This document shows positions 28,707 through 38,644 of a stretch of DNA of 55,222 bases, one piece after another. The stretch covers positions 1-55,222 of the forward strand of contig JAHDGF010000029.1 in assembly GCA_020627785.1 (NCBI GenBank). The letters are read 5' to 3'. Each line of letters opens with the position of its first letter. Within the stretch, counting starts at the first letter, position 1. The notes below the pieces were generated by a model, which was given only the letters and a program-made list of their open reading frames with translations, was not told the origin of the DNA and did not search any database. The stretch is from Saprospiraceae bacterium (GTDB lineage: Bacteria; Bacteroidota; Bacteroidia; Chitinophagales; Saprospiraceae). The position numbers and the translations under genes were made by a program.

Positions 28707-28713
28707 GACTTAA

Positions 28714-29217
28714 ATGAAAGACCTACTTCTGATATTCTTATTGGCAACCCTCTGTTTATCATGCCAAAATGAAACACAAACAGCAAACAATGAACCTATT
28801 GTAGTAAAATCGGAGTGGGAAATTTCAATTAATCATCTAGCTGGAGAAAGCCTTGAAATTGAAGGCTTTAAGGAAATGCCTTTTATATTTAACGCAGGCA
28901 AAATAATCCAAAAAAATAAACCAGAGATTGAAACATTGATCTTGGGAAATCGGTTTAGTAGTAGAAGAAATATGTATATCAAGCCCATCGGTATATTTAG
29001 TTTTGAAAAGGATACCACTTTGATAGAATACATAATCTCAGTTCCTAAAGATGACGAACTTAATAACTTAAACATCAACAGTTATTTTGACCTTAACCAA
29101 AAAAATCATTCAACTAAGTATTTGATAGAGGATTGGTTTAGAGGTGCTTGTCAAACAGGAAAATGTAAAAACTTTGATTGGGGCAACGAATTGAAAGCCT
29201 TAAAACGTTTAGAATAG
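28714..29217 (+). CDS. Lipoprotein resembling the C-terminal half of inorganic pyrophosphatase, probably inactive
   Basis: 167 residues with a lipobox (CLSC, C17). From residue 70 the chain follows family I inorganic pyrophosphatase: ETLILG, then MYIKPIGIFSF, IISVPKDD, YFDLNQ, YLIEDWF and WGNELKALKRL match VLVLGE, KPIGvL, IAVPxDD, NWF and WxxExxAL in order. Bacteroidota often have lipoprotein pyrophosphatases of about 200-215 residues. Here the region for the first catalytic residues is short, the GDPxD motif reads KPEIE, and the metal and phosphate residues before IAVP (D102, K104 in E. coli) are I and Y. It may bind a phosphate ligand or be a relic; hydrolysis is unlikely. The next gene begins one base after its stop. 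Confidence 0.5.
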   Translation: MKDLLLIFLLATLCLSCQNETQTANNEPIVVKSEWEISINHLAGESLEIEGFKEMPFIFNAGKIIQKNKPEIETLILGNRFSSRRNMYIKPIGIFSFEKDTTLIEYIISVPKDDELNNLNINSYFDLNQKNHSTKYLIEDWFRGACQTGKCKNFDWGNELKALKRLE

Positions 29218-29218
29218 T

Positions 29219-30442
29219 ATGGACTCATTAAAGGCGGGGAAGGTTCTTGAAAAAATAAGGACGAAAGGATTTGAAGTAGAAATAGAAAATGGTCTTACTC
29301 TTTTTGTTTCTGACACGATAGAGAATTTCTCAGACTTCTGGGATGAATCAAATACCAAAGGTGTTTTAAATTCATACGCCTACCTTAAGAGCTTAGAAGA
29401 ATCAATGCCAAAGGGCTTAAAGAATTTCTATGCTTTAATCGTGAATGAAGATCTAATAAGAGGTCTTCTCCAATTTCAAATAAAGGATTTTGATTTAAAT
29501 GAATCTTTAAGTCTACACACTCATAACCCAACCTTCTGGAATAACTTGCTTTTAAAGATGCAGAAAGCAAGTATGAAATTTGTAAAACATGATTTACTAA
29601 TCCTTGGGAACATCCTCTTAACTGGACAATACGGAATTAACTTGTGCAACGATTTTTCTTTTGATGAAAAATTGATTTTACTTGATAAGTGCATTGAAGG
29701 TTTTAGTGATTATATGAATAATAGTAAGGGATTTAAAATCAGGAGTGTTCTCGTAAAAGATTTCAAATCTGAACAAGATCAGGAAGTCAAATTACCAACA
29801 TATTTAGAGTTTAAAGTCGATCCTTATATGTCCATGGAAATTAGATGGGATAACTTTGAGGCTTACCTTTCTGATTTAAAATCTAAATATAGAGTGCGCT
29901 ATAAAAGGGCTATTAAAAAGGGTAGTGGAGTTGAAGTAAAGAGGCTTGATCTTGAATCACTTAATCATTATATTGAAGATATGTATTCTCTTTACAAACA
30001 AATTTCAACTAATGTGAGCTTCAATTTATTCGATCTTCACAAGGATTATTTTATTAAACTGAAAGAGAATTTAAAAGATGACATCCTATTTAATGGAGTA
30101 TTTTTTGAAGGAAAAATGATAGCATTTTATAGTTTGATTTATGACGCTGATGCAAATTATTATGATGCCCATTTTTTAGGTTATGACATGTCCCATAACA
30201 GAAGTAAACAAACTTACCTAAACATGTTATATAACATGATTGAGGATTCTATAAATAAGGGTGTGGATAGCATACATATGTCAAGAACGGCCATGGAAAT
30301 AAAATCATCTGTTGGAGCAACTGGAGAAAACTTATTTCTATTGCTTAAGCATCGATCAAGATTTGTGAACTACCTAATGTCCTTGGTCTTGGAATTCTAT
30401 GTTCCTGATAACTCTTGGCTACCAAGAAACCCATTTAAGTAA
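29219..30442 (+). CDS. GNAT/FemAB-like acyltransferase
   Basis: 407 residues, no signal peptide. The C-terminal half has features of the GNAT-like FemAB/DUF482 superfamily: KYRVRYKRAIKKG, FNGVFFEGKMIAFYSLIYD, then YDAHFLGYDMSHNRSKQTYLNML and VDSIHMSRTAMEIKSSVGA, i.e. central strands followed by the acyl-CoA or aminoacyl-site helix. The N-terminal half is less clear. Reaction and substrate are unknown. It begins one base after the pyrophosphatase-like gene and overlaps the convergent fbp gene by eight bases. Confidence 0.6.
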   Translation: MDSLKAGKVLEKIRTKGFEVEIENGLTLFVSDTIENFSDFWDESNTKGVLNSYAYLKSLEESMPKGLKNFYALIVNEDLIRGLLQFQIKDFDLNESLSLHTHNPTFWNNLLLKMQKASMKFVKHDLLILGNILLTGQYGINLCNDFSFDEKLILLDKCIEGFSDYMNNSKGFKIRSVLVKDFKSEQDQEVKLPTYLEFKVDPYMSMEIRWDNFEAYLSDLKSKYRVRYKRAIKKGSGVEVKRLDLESLNHYIEDMYSLYKQISTNVSFNLFDLHKDYFIKLKENLKDDILFNGVFFEGKMIAFYSLIYDADANYYDAHFLGYDMSHNRSKQTYLNMLYNMIEDSINKGVDSIHMSRTAMEIKSSVGATGENLFLLLKHRSRFVNYLMSLVLEFYVPDNSWLPRNPFK

Positions 30443-31439
30443 TTTCAGAAAGAGAATACCGTTTTACAAAATTCTCCATTTCATCAACCATGTCTGGTGA
30501 GCCAATGACTATCGTAGCTCTTTGATGTATATTAATAGGGGAGATGTCCAATATCCGTTCCAGTTGACAATTGATTGCTTTACCTCCCGCTTGTTCGACA
30601 ACCATAGACATCGGTATACATTCGTACAATAATCGCAATTTCCCATGAGGATATTTGCGAGTATTTGGATAAAGGAAAATCCCTCCTTGAAAAAGCATTC
30701 GATGAACATCAGATACCATGGATCCAATGTAGCGTAATCTCAGATTAAGATCATTACAATAATCTATATACCGTCTCATTTCCACGTCAAATTTCAGATA
30801 ATACCCTTGATTTACACTGTAATAATTTCCTCGACTTGGAATTTTAATATTTGGATGAGACAGACAAAATTCTCCAATACTTGGATCTAGTGTAAACCCA
30901 TTTACTCCATTACCAGTAGTATAAACAAGCATGGTAGATGTTCCATAAAGAACGTAACCACCGGCAATTACTTCGCAGCCTTTTTGCAAAAAGGACTTAT
31001 CAGTGATATCGGCCTCAGGATCCGTAATTTGATAAATTCCGAATATAGTACCAACAGAAACATTCACATCAATATTGGAAGAACCGTCCAGTGGATCCAT
31101 TGCAACCAAATAAGTTGGTTTAATAGTTTTTACTTTTGGTAGGTGAATTAATTCTTCATTTTCTTCTGATACAATGGCTGCAACTTCTCCGCTATTACTC
31201 AAGCAAGCGATCATCTTTTCGTTTGAAAAGATATCAAGTTTTTGGACCATGTCTCCAGAAGAATTAGAGGAGCCTTCGATTCCTAGGATATTAACTAGTC
31301 CTGCTTTGTTAACTTCTCTATTTACAATTTTTGCAGCTACACCGATGTCTCTAAGAACCTTAGTGAGTTTACCTGTGCTAGACGTCTGTAGATTTTCATT
31401 GTGAAGAATGAATTCATCTAAAGTGACAATTCTACTCAT
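30435..31439 (-). CDS. fbp: Class I fructose-1,6-bisphosphatase
   Basis: 334 residues, normal for the class. It hydrolyses fructose-1,6-bisphosphate to fructose-6-phosphate in gluconeogenesis. The metal site is DPLDGSSNIDVNVSVGTIFG; other family segments are EENEELIHLP, YIGSMVSDVHRML, NTRKYPHGKLRLLYECIPMSMVVEQAGGKA and the C-terminal IHQRATIVIGSPDMV. It has no close operon partner; upstream lies a 386-base region without a confident gene. Confidence 0.94.
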   Translation of the reverse strand: MSRIVTLDEFILHNENLQTSSTGKLTKVLRDIGVAAKIVNREVNKAGLVNILGIEGSSNSSGDMVQKLDIFSNEKMIACLSNSGEVAAIVSEENEELIHLPKVKTIKPTYLVAMDPLDGSSNIDVNVSVGTIFGIYQITDPEADITDKSFLQKGCEVIAGGYVLYGTSTMLVYTTGNGVNGFTLDPSIGEFCLSHPNIKIPSRGNYYSVNQGYYLKFDVEMRRYIDYCNDLNLRLRYIGSMVSDVHRMLFQGGIFLYPNTRKYPHGKLRLLYECIPMSMVVEQAGGKAINCQLERILDISPINIHQRATIVIGSPDMVDEMENFVKRYSLSEIT

Positions 31440-31825
31440 AAAAATATTTCATTTGGTTTGACTAAGGTATCGTTAATTGAGGATGGAAACAATGAAAAAT
31501 AAAATTAACCATGAGGTTTAACTATTGAGGGTGCTTCGTGTACAAGTGACATCAAGCACAAAAAGAACAATCAAATTTGGCTACAATATCAAGCCCTAAA
31601 TTATACATTGGTAAAATAAGATTGATAACTAATTTCATTTAGAATTAGATAATTTCTATCCATGAAAAATATTCTCAAAGAAAAAGTCAAATTAGGCATT
31701 TGCAAGTCTTATAAGATAGAGACTCCCGATTTGATTTGGATTTGCATTGGAGAGGGGAAATACTATAAATACTGGAATATCCACTTCCTCTATTTAACAT
31801 AATATTAATTATGGGCAAATAGGCC
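31440..31825 (+). other. 386-base intergenic region without a confident gene
   Basis: Very AT-rich. The only notable frame is a 46-codon ORF at 31662-31802 (MKNILKEKVKLGICKS...), which has no recognisable feature and may be chance or a gene remnant. No hairpin terminator, tRNA or clear promoter is seen. Confidence 0.4.
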
Positions 31826-32575
31826 TTACTTGTAATACTTAAACAACTTTGCTTTTCTTACATCCTTTTTGGATATCTGTTTTATATTCTTCTTCAATAA
31901 TTTTCTAGTTTCTTTTAGCTGTCTTTTGGTCTGTTCGTAGATGTCTATGTACTCACTTTTATCCTTACGCTTATTCAAGCGATCTTTATTTTTAACCAAC
32001 AATACATCTATGAATTCTTCGATTGTTTTGCGCGCTTGTTTTTTACCATAAACCCAAGATGCAATTAATACATAATTTCCATTGATCGTTGTCAAATCTT
32101 CAAATAAGTCCTCAACATCATCATTTACCTCTGTGATTAAATCAAAATATCTCCAATCTGCCATTGTAAAGATATCATCAAGACTTTCAGAATTATCATA
32201 AATAATTTGTCTCATTAATCGTACGTCACATGACTTATAATAATAATAGAATTCTATAGAGCCATCTACCGGAAGTTTTGCTTTTCTTAAATCGAGTTCA
32301 TGCTTTTGATATTTCTGAATATGCTTAGAATATTCACCAATTTTTGATTTTGGAACCCCACATTTCAGCATACACCTATGTATTGATTTCCAATATTCAG
32401 CTAAATCTTTTTGATAAACTTTCCAATTAGATTCTAGATATTCATCTAACTCATATATACTTATTTGAAGTTTTATAAGATTTTTATAAAGTTTCTTTTT
32501 TCTCTTTACATTACCAGCCATCATTAAGCTTGGCAAACCTCGATAATCAAACAGTTTCTTTATTTTCTTTTTCAT
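31826..32575 (-). CDS. Lysine-rich helical protein of unknown function
   Basis: 249 residues, strongly basic at both ends (KKKIKKLF, then KRKKKLYKN, and a final KKNIKQISKKDVRKAK). The chain is mostly helical with aromatic runs (EFYYYY) and a helical acidic centre (EVNDDVEDLFEDL). No signal peptide, transmembrane helix or known motif. Strongly AT-rich, with AT-rich flanks, unlike the neighbouring genes. A nucleic-acid or membrane-surface binding protein would fit the charge, but this is only a guess. It is divergent from the VCBS gene with 52 bases between. Confidence 0.5.
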   Translation of the reverse strand: MKKKIKKLFDYRGLPSLMMAGNVKRKKKLYKNLIKLQISIYELDEYLESNWKVYQKDLAEYWKSIHRCMLKCGVPKSKIGEYSKHIQKYQKHELDLRKAKLPVDGSIEFYYYYKSCDVRLMRQIIYDNSESLDDIFTMADWRYFDLITEVNDDVEDLFEDLTTINGNYVLIASWVYGKKQARKTIEEFIDVLLVKNKDRLNKRKDKSEYIDIYEQTKRQLKETRKLLKKNIKQISKKDVRKAKLFKYYK

Positions 32576-32627
32576 TGAGAAATTTTCATCTTTAGTCTAA
32601 ATTCAAGAATTTCAACTTGTAGCAAAT

Positions 32628-35600
32628 ATGAGAATCTACATCCCTAAACTACTAATAGCTTCCATACTATTTTTCTTTGGTTGTGCTTCAGATAATTCTT
32701 CAACTGATAAAACTAAGCAACCTGAGAATAAAACGTCCGCAGAAGCTGTAAATACTAAGCCAAATACGAAGACCATCCAATTTAAGGAACTAGACCCATC
32801 ATACACAGGTGTGAAGTTTGTGAACCTGCTACAAGATAAAGAAGACATGAACATATTCACTTTTGAATACATGTATAATGGCGGTGGTGTAGCTGTCGGG
32901 GATATCAATAATGATGGATTAACGGATATTTATTTTTCGTCCAACCAGGGTCCTAACAGGTTATATTTAAATAAAGGCCAGCTGAAGTTCCAAGACATTA
33001 CGGCACAAGCAGGTGTAGACGCTAAGGGTCTCTTCAAAACAGGCGTTGCCATGGTAGACTTAAACCAAGATGGTTTTCTTGATATAATTGCCACAAAAAC
33101 CGGCATGGGTGATTTAGAAGATCGTCAAAATTTTGTTTATATAAATAATGGCGATTTAAGTTTTACTGAAAGCAGTAAAAAACTTGGTTTGGCCCAACCA
33201 GACAATACCATTCATTGTAATTTCATCGATTATGACTCTGACGGTGACTTGGATATTTTTTACGGCAACCACCCTATTGACAGAGCAACAAATAATCAGT
33301 ATCGTGTAAAAAGACAAGGAGGGAAATATTTTATAAACAACAAAGCAACCAATGCCCAAGAGGCGAATAAATTATACAGAAATGACGGCAACAAATTTGT
33401 TGAAGTTGGAAATAAATTAAATCTCAATAAAAGAGGATTCGCTTTAAGCTCTGTTGTTTCTGATTTCAATAATGATGGAAGACTTGACCTCTACATCGGA
33501 AACGATTATATCGATTCTGATCTCCTGTACATAAATAAAAAATCTGGATTCGTTGACATGCACCAAAAGCACTTTAATTCAATGAGTCAGAATACCATGG
33601 GTTCAGATTACGAGGATATAAATAACGACGGTTTATTTGATCTTATAACGGTAGATATGTTATCCTCAAATAGAAAAAGACAACATGAGTTATTTCTGAA
33701 CATGAATAGAGATTACTATGACCAAGGTGTTGAATATGGATACGGGAATCAAGTCCTAAAAAATATGCTGCACATCAATGTAGGTAATGGGAAATATAGT
33801 GAACAATCCTATTTAGCAAATATAGATGCTACCGATTGGAGTTGGGCTTCTATCTTAGTTGATTTTGACAATGATGGATATAAAGATTTATATATTTCAA
33901 ATGGCTATAAAAGAGACGTTACAAATTTAGATTTCATGAATTTCAGAGATCAAAATTTAACGACTGGATTTAAGGCAAATAACATCAATGAATTCTTGGA
34001 TATGATTCCTCAGGTTAAGGTTCAAAATAAACTATATAAAAACCTTGGAAATGGAACCTTTGAAGATCAGACAAAAGCATCAGGAATAGGTCGGCCAGCT
34101 TTTTCTCACGGAGCAGTTTATGCTGACTTGGATAACGACGGTGACCTTGATTTAATCGTTAATAATTTAAATGAACCGGCCTCAATATTTAGAAATTTAA
34201 CTCGAGAAAACTCTCAGGCAGGAACAAATTACTTGACCATCAAATTAGTTGGCCCTCCTAATAATAGATTTGGTGTAAATACTACCGTTGAGTTACAGAT
34301 TGGGGATAAAATATTAAAGCAAGAATATCGACCTATGAAGGGTTATATGTCCTGCGTAGAAAACAAATTATTATTTGGAGTGGGAGATGAAACAAAGATT
34401 GACAAGATTAAAATTAAGTGGCCTGATGACAAAATTCAGGTCATCAATAATGCCCCAGTAAATGGGGAGATGGCTGTCGAATATAAATTTGCGAAAGCTA
34501 ACAATGAAAAAGAAATTAAGCCCTCCCCTATTTTCAATTTAGCAAATAAAAATGGGGTGAAACACGTACATAAAGACCGTAATTTCAATGATTTTAAGCG
34601 AGAACCTCTTCTTATGTACAAGCTATCAGACTCTGGTCCAGCTTTAGCAAAAGCTGACGTCAATGGCGATGGTAAAGAAGATTTTTACCTTGGAGGAGGT
34701 CCAAATCAAGCTGCTAAAATCTACCTCCAAAATGACCAAGGGACCTTTTCCAATAAAAATATTGCGGGCTTCAAAACGGATGCAAAATATGAAGATTCTG
34801 CTGCTCTCTTTTTTGATGTTGATAGCGATGGAGATAGTGACCTTTATGTAGTTAGCGGTGGATCCGAATTAGAGGATCAAGATGAATTACACAAGGACAG
34901 ATTATACATAAATGATGGATCAGGAAACTTTACGTCAAGTACTGACTTTTCAATAACAGGATATGAAAATGGATCTGCCGTTTCCTCTGGGGATTATGAT
35001 GGTGATGGCGATTTGGATTTGTTTGTTGGCGCAAGGGTTGTTGCTGGAAGATTTCCTGAAAAAGGTGACTCGAAAATTTTAGAAAATGTAGAAGGAGTAC
35101 TTACTGAAACTGATGAAAATATTACATCAAGAATTAGAAACTGTGGCATGGTCACTGATGCCAAATGGGTGGATTTAGATGGAGATAAAAAAGATGAAAT
35201 AGTCATCGTTGGAGAATGGATGAAAATTAGCATCTTTAAATTCGATGGAACAACTTTTATTGATAAAACTAATAGTTATGGATTGTCACAAAGCCACGGT
35301 CTTTGGCAATCACTTGAAGTCGCTGATATAGATGGCGATGGTGACAAGGATTTAATTGCTGGCAATCTTGGACTTAATACTAGATTTCGGGCCAGTGAGA
35401 AAGAACCAATGAGTTGCTATGAAAGAGATTTTGATGACAATGGTTCCCCCGACCCTATTTTATGTATGTATGCTCAAGGCAAAAATTATCCCATCCCTAG
35501 AAAAAGCGTTATCACATCGGAATTGCCAATGCTCAAAAAAAGATTTTTAAAAAATGAAGATTATGCAGTCACACAAATTCAAGGTTTGTTTGACGGCAAC

Positions 35601-35984
35601 TTACTTTCATCTGCTACAGTGCATACAGTAACAACTCTTGAAAGTTCTGTATTTATAAATGATGGAAATAAATTTTCTCGAAAAGCACTTCCAATACAAG
35701 CCCAATCATTTCCGGGAAAAGCTATTCACTTTAATCCTTCGTCTAAAGAATTATTGATGGCTGGAAATATTGTAGGAATGGAAGTAGAAAATGGACCATA
35801 CAATTCTGGATATGGTTTATACCTAAAATATGAAGGAGGTGAGTTCAAGCCCTATACAAATGTAGAGTCTGGCCTTAATATTCCTTATGCAACAAATGAT
35901 ATTACTTCAATTAAAAGTAAAAATGGGAACGTCATTATTGTAGCAAACCATGATGGCCCTACTCAATTGTATCATAAAAAATAA
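32628..35984 (+). CDS. Large VCBS/FG-GAP lipoprotein with ASPIC/UnbV domain
   Basis: 1,118 residues. A lipobox (FFGC, C19) anchors it to the envelope. About thirteen FG-GAP/VCBS calcium loops are visible (DINNDGLTDIY, DLNQDGFLDII, DYDSDGDLDIF, DFNNDGRLDLY, DLDNDGDLDLI, DVNGDGKEDFY, DYDGDGDLDLF, DIDGDGDKDLI and others), forming two propeller-like blocks. Between them an ASPIC/UnbV domain spans about residues 525-615 (GVNTTVELQIG...RPMKGYMSCVENKLLFGVG). Such proteins are often encoded near TonB receptor/SusD loci; here the convergent neighbour is a TonB receptor whose stop touches this one. Probable surface binding protein, ligand unknown. Confidence 0.85.
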   Translation: MRIYIPKLLIASILFFFGCASDNSSTDKTKQPENKTSAEAVNTKPNTKTIQFKELDPSYTGVKFVNLLQDKEDMNIFTFEYMYNGGGVAVGDINNDGLTDIYFSSNQGPNRLYLNKGQLKFQDITAQAGVDAKGLFKTGVAMVDLNQDGFLDIIATKTGMGDLEDRQNFVYINNGDLSFTESSKKLGLAQPDNTIHCNFIDYDSDGDLDIFYGNHPIDRATNNQYRVKRQGGKYFINNKATNAQEANKLYRNDGNKFVEVGNKLNLNKRGFALSSVVSDFNNDGRLDLYIGNDYIDSDLLYINKKSGFVDMHQKHFNSMSQNTMGSDYEDINNDGLFDLITVDMLSSNRKRQHELFLNMNRDYYDQGVEYGYGNQVLKNMLHINVGNGKYSEQSYLANIDATDWSWASILVDFDNDGYKDLYISNGYKRDVTNLDFMNFRDQNLTTGFKANNINEFLDMIPQVKVQNKLYKNLGNGTFEDQTKASGIGRPAFSHGAVYADLDNDGDLDLIVNNLNEPASIFRNLTRENSQAGTNYLTIKLVGPPNNRFGVNTTVELQIGDKILKQEYRPMKGYMSCVENKLLFGVGDETKIDKIKIKWPDDKIQVINNAPVNGEMAVEYKFAKANNEKEIKPSPIFNLANKNGVKHVHKDRNFNDFKREPLLMYKLSDSGPALAKADVNGDGKEDFYLGGGPNQAAKIYLQNDQGTFSNKNIAGFKTDAKYEDSAALFFDVDSDGDSDLYVVSGGSELEDQDELHKDRLYINDGSGNFTSSTDFSITGYENGSAVSSGDYDGDGDLDLFVGARVVAGRFPEKGDSKILENVEGVLTETDENITSRIRNCGMVTDAKWVDLDGDKKDEIVIVGEWMKISIFKFDGTTFIDKTNSYGLSQSHGLWQSLEVADIDGDGDKDLIAGNLGLNTRFRASEKEPMSCYERDFDDNGSPDPILCMYAQGKNYPIPRKSVITSELPMLKKRFLKNEDYAVTQIQGLFDGNLLSSATVHTVTTLESSVFINDGNKFSRKALPIQAQSFPGKAIHFNPSSKELLMAGNIVGMEVENGPYNSGYGLYLKYEGGEFKPYTNVESGLNIPYATNDITSIKSKNGNVIIVANHDGPTQLYHKK

Positions 35985-38639
35985 TCAAATCTCAAACCTA
36001 ATGCTCAAGTTAAAAGTAGTTGGCAAATTTACCCGATCTAAAAATGCTATGCTAGGCATTTGATTTCGTGGGGTTTTAACATAAGCGGTCCGAGAGTATG
36101 TGTTAACATTATTCAATAAGTTCATAAAGGAGAATCCTAGTATTGCTTTTTTCGAGGGACTATTCAACTTAAATGTATAATTCATTGACACATTGAGCTC
36201 AAATAGATTATTCAAGTTCTCAGAATTTATATCGTCATACCTAATCTCAAACTCATCATTTTGACTCATTTGAGATGGTAGGTCATAGCTTCGAATATCT
36301 GTGTATGGTAATCCAGAAGAATACTTAATCCCTGATGCAATTTGTATATTTTTAAGTTTAATTTGAGTAGCACATTGTAAATTGTGTCTTTGGTCAAAAT
36401 CTGAAGGAAACATATCATTAGATATTTCAGGGAATCGCATATTGATCTGGGAATAAGTGTAGCTAGCCCAGACCTTCACATCCTTATTCAACCTTTTCTT
36501 CACAAACAAATCGATCCCATTTATTATTGCATCACCTCTAGATTGATTGTTTCCTTCTGTATTTTCAAAATCATAAGAACGACTACTTAATCCTTGAATA
36601 ATTTTGCTGTAGGCCTGAAGGTCAACGACCCAATCAGATTTATTAAATATTAAACCTATTTGTCCTTGATTCGCCTTTTGGATGGGTATACTCTTATTTT
36701 CTGCCAAAGCCCAAAGAGGAGTACTAATTCCAAAATCACTTCCCCTAAAATCTGTTATTTGACCTATATATTGATGGTGCCTACCATAGTTTGCATGACC
36801 ACTCAGGTAATCCGAAATCTGATAAGAAAGTTTGATTCTAGGTTCAAAATTTAACCCTTTGGTTTCTAAAAAGTAATTTAGTCTCAAACCTAAGTCTAGA
36901 CCTAATTTATTCTGTATCGGATTTTTGTAAGTAAGAAAAGTTGAATGAAGCATGCTTTGAGTTGAACCTTTATCTATAACATCCCGATATTTCTTTGAAA
37001 TTTTCTCTGTTTCAAAACTTATATCATATCTAGTCCATTGATAACCTAACTCAAAATACTGTTCATTTTTTAACTCGTATTTAGTTGACAAGTGAACTTC
37101 TTGATCTACAATTTGATTACTTTTCAATCCATCAATTTCTTCTTCATCCCTATCGACATCTAAAACTTCAAAATTATAATCATAACTATATTCAGTCCCG
37201 ATAAACTTTAAAGAACTTTCTAATTTTTCTGACCATTGATGCAATAACTTTAGACTAGCACCCTTGTTACTCAGGGCTAAAGAATCTAGTTGATTAAGAT
37301 CTTCAGAATCATCATTAATTTCACCATTAAAAATATTTGAGGCATAAATTCCTGCACCAGATAATTTTGTCTTCTTGCCTATCTGACTTTCAAATTTTAT
37401 GTGGCTATCGAGGAAATTAAAATCATTTGAAATATCAATATTTTCTGAGCTTGAGAATAGTTCTTGATCACCTAACACTAGACCTTGCTGATTCAATATC
37501 GAATAGTTTTTGTACGTAGGCGTTTCCCAAAATTCAGTAAAAGATCTACGAAGTGAGAATGTTAGACTGGTTCTATTATCTTCCCCTATTATCTGATGTC
37601 CATCAATGTGTGAACACACCATATTACTTCCAAATCCAATGAAAGTGTTTTTATTTTCTACGCCATGGCTTTTAATATCAACTACTCCCGAAGCTCTCCC
37701 ACCGTATGAAGCATCAAAGCCACCTCTAAAGACTTTCATTTCAGAAACAACATAAGGATCTATAGCTGAAATTACCCCAAAGTAATGTGCAGAATGATAC
37801 AAAGGAATGTCTTCCCATAGGATTAGACTTTGATCTGGTGTACCTCCTCTAATGTAAATATCAGAAGACTTTGAGCTAGGAGAACTTATGCCAGGTAAAA
37901 ATTGAATTGAATGTAAAATATCAGGTTCAACTTGCCCAGGTAAAGTTCCTATAAACCTTGGTTTTATTGAGGTACTTAAACCATTATCCTTTAGGTCAAT
38001 TCCATCAGTTAGGTAGTCCCTAATAATCAAATATGGAACATTAAAAGTTGGCGTTTGCACTCCAATTTTTTTGGGTTTTGATTCAGGCGAAACGACATTA
38101 TTTTGATCAACCTTACATTTACCTAATTCGCCAGAATTAAAATTCATTTTTTGAAAACCAACATAGCTTGCGGTGAAGTCTTTTTTATTTTCAATTTTCT
38201 CCGGAAGTAAAAAGATCCCTTCTTCATTAGCGGAGGTACCAAAACTTGAATCTTGTGCAATTACATTTGCGAAAGCAAGTGGATCACCTGAAAGTTCATC
38301 AATTACTTGACCGCAGAGTAATTCTTTAAAATGTTCCTTTTCTTTAATTACTAATTGATCGTCATCAATAAAATTGTAAGTCAAGTTCAATGTTTCAAAT
38401 AAGTCGGATAGAAATTCTTGCCGAGATTCTGCGGTTGAAGAAAAATTAATTTTCTCACCATTTAAGTTCTCTTCAAGTTGCTTTAAATTTTCATAAGAAA
38501 TTAAAACGTTGTATTTCTCTTCAAGAGCAAGAAGGACATCTTGCAATGATGCATCAACAAACTCTAAATTACCCTTTCCATTCTGTGAAAGAACATTAGA
38601 AGCAATTAAAAAATATAATATGAAAAAAAATAGCCGCAA
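35985..38639 (-). CDS. TonB-dependent receptor with STN signalling domain
   Basis: 884 residues. Signal peptide (about 1-18), an STN/secretin-like domain (about 22-100, LEFVDASLQDVLLALEEKYN), a carboxypeptidase-regulatory-like domain (about 110-170, CGQVIDELSGDPLAFANV), a plug (DIYIRGGTPDQSLILWEDIPL ... VFRGGFDASYGGRASGVVDI) and a 22-strand barrel ending SIRFEI. The STN domain normally passes an outer-membrane signal to a FecR anti-sigma protein, and fecR and fecI genes lie directly upstream. Probable uptake of a scarce ligand with autoregulation; the ligand is unknown (FecA- or SusC-like). FecR follows 5 bases upstream in gene order. Confidence 0.88.
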   Translation of the reverse strand: MRLFFFILYFLIASNVLSQNGKGNLEFVDASLQDVLLALEEKYNVLISYENLKQLEENLNGEKINFSSTAESRQEFLSDLFETLNLTYNFIDDDQLVIKEKEHFKELLCGQVIDELSGDPLAFANVIAQDSSFGTSANEEGIFLLPEKIENKKDFTASYVGFQKMNFNSGELGKCKVDQNNVVSPESKPKKIGVQTPTFNVPYLIIRDYLTDGIDLKDNGLSTSIKPRFIGTLPGQVEPDILHSIQFLPGISSPSSKSSDIYIRGGTPDQSLILWEDIPLYHSAHYFGVISAIDPYVVSEMKVFRGGFDASYGGRASGVVDIKSHGVENKNTFIGFGSNMVCSHIDGHQIIGEDNRTSLTFSLRRSFTEFWETPTYKNYSILNQQGLVLGDQELFSSSENIDISNDFNFLDSHIKFESQIGKKTKLSGAGIYASNIFNGEINDDSEDLNQLDSLALSNKGASLKLLHQWSEKLESSLKFIGTEYSYDYNFEVLDVDRDEEEIDGLKSNQIVDQEVHLSTKYELKNEQYFELGYQWTRYDISFETEKISKKYRDVIDKGSTQSMLHSTFLTYKNPIQNKLGLDLGLRLNYFLETKGLNFEPRIKLSYQISDYLSGHANYGRHHQYIGQITDFRGSDFGISTPLWALAENKSIPIQKANQGQIGLIFNKSDWVVDLQAYSKIIQGLSSRSYDFENTEGNNQSRGDAIINGIDLFVKKRLNKDVKVWASYTYSQINMRFPEISNDMFPSDFDQRHNLQCATQIKLKNIQIASGIKYSSGLPYTDIRSYDLPSQMSQNDEFEIRYDDINSENLNNLFELNVSMNYTFKLNSPSKKAILGFSFMNLLNNVNTYSRTAYVKTPRNQMPSIAFLDRVNLPTTFNLSIRFEI

Positions 38640-38644
38640 TAAAT

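Noticed and set aside
31662..31802. 46-codon ORF MKNILKEKVK...
   Set aside because: No promoter, domain or supporting context; kept only as a note for the intergenic region.
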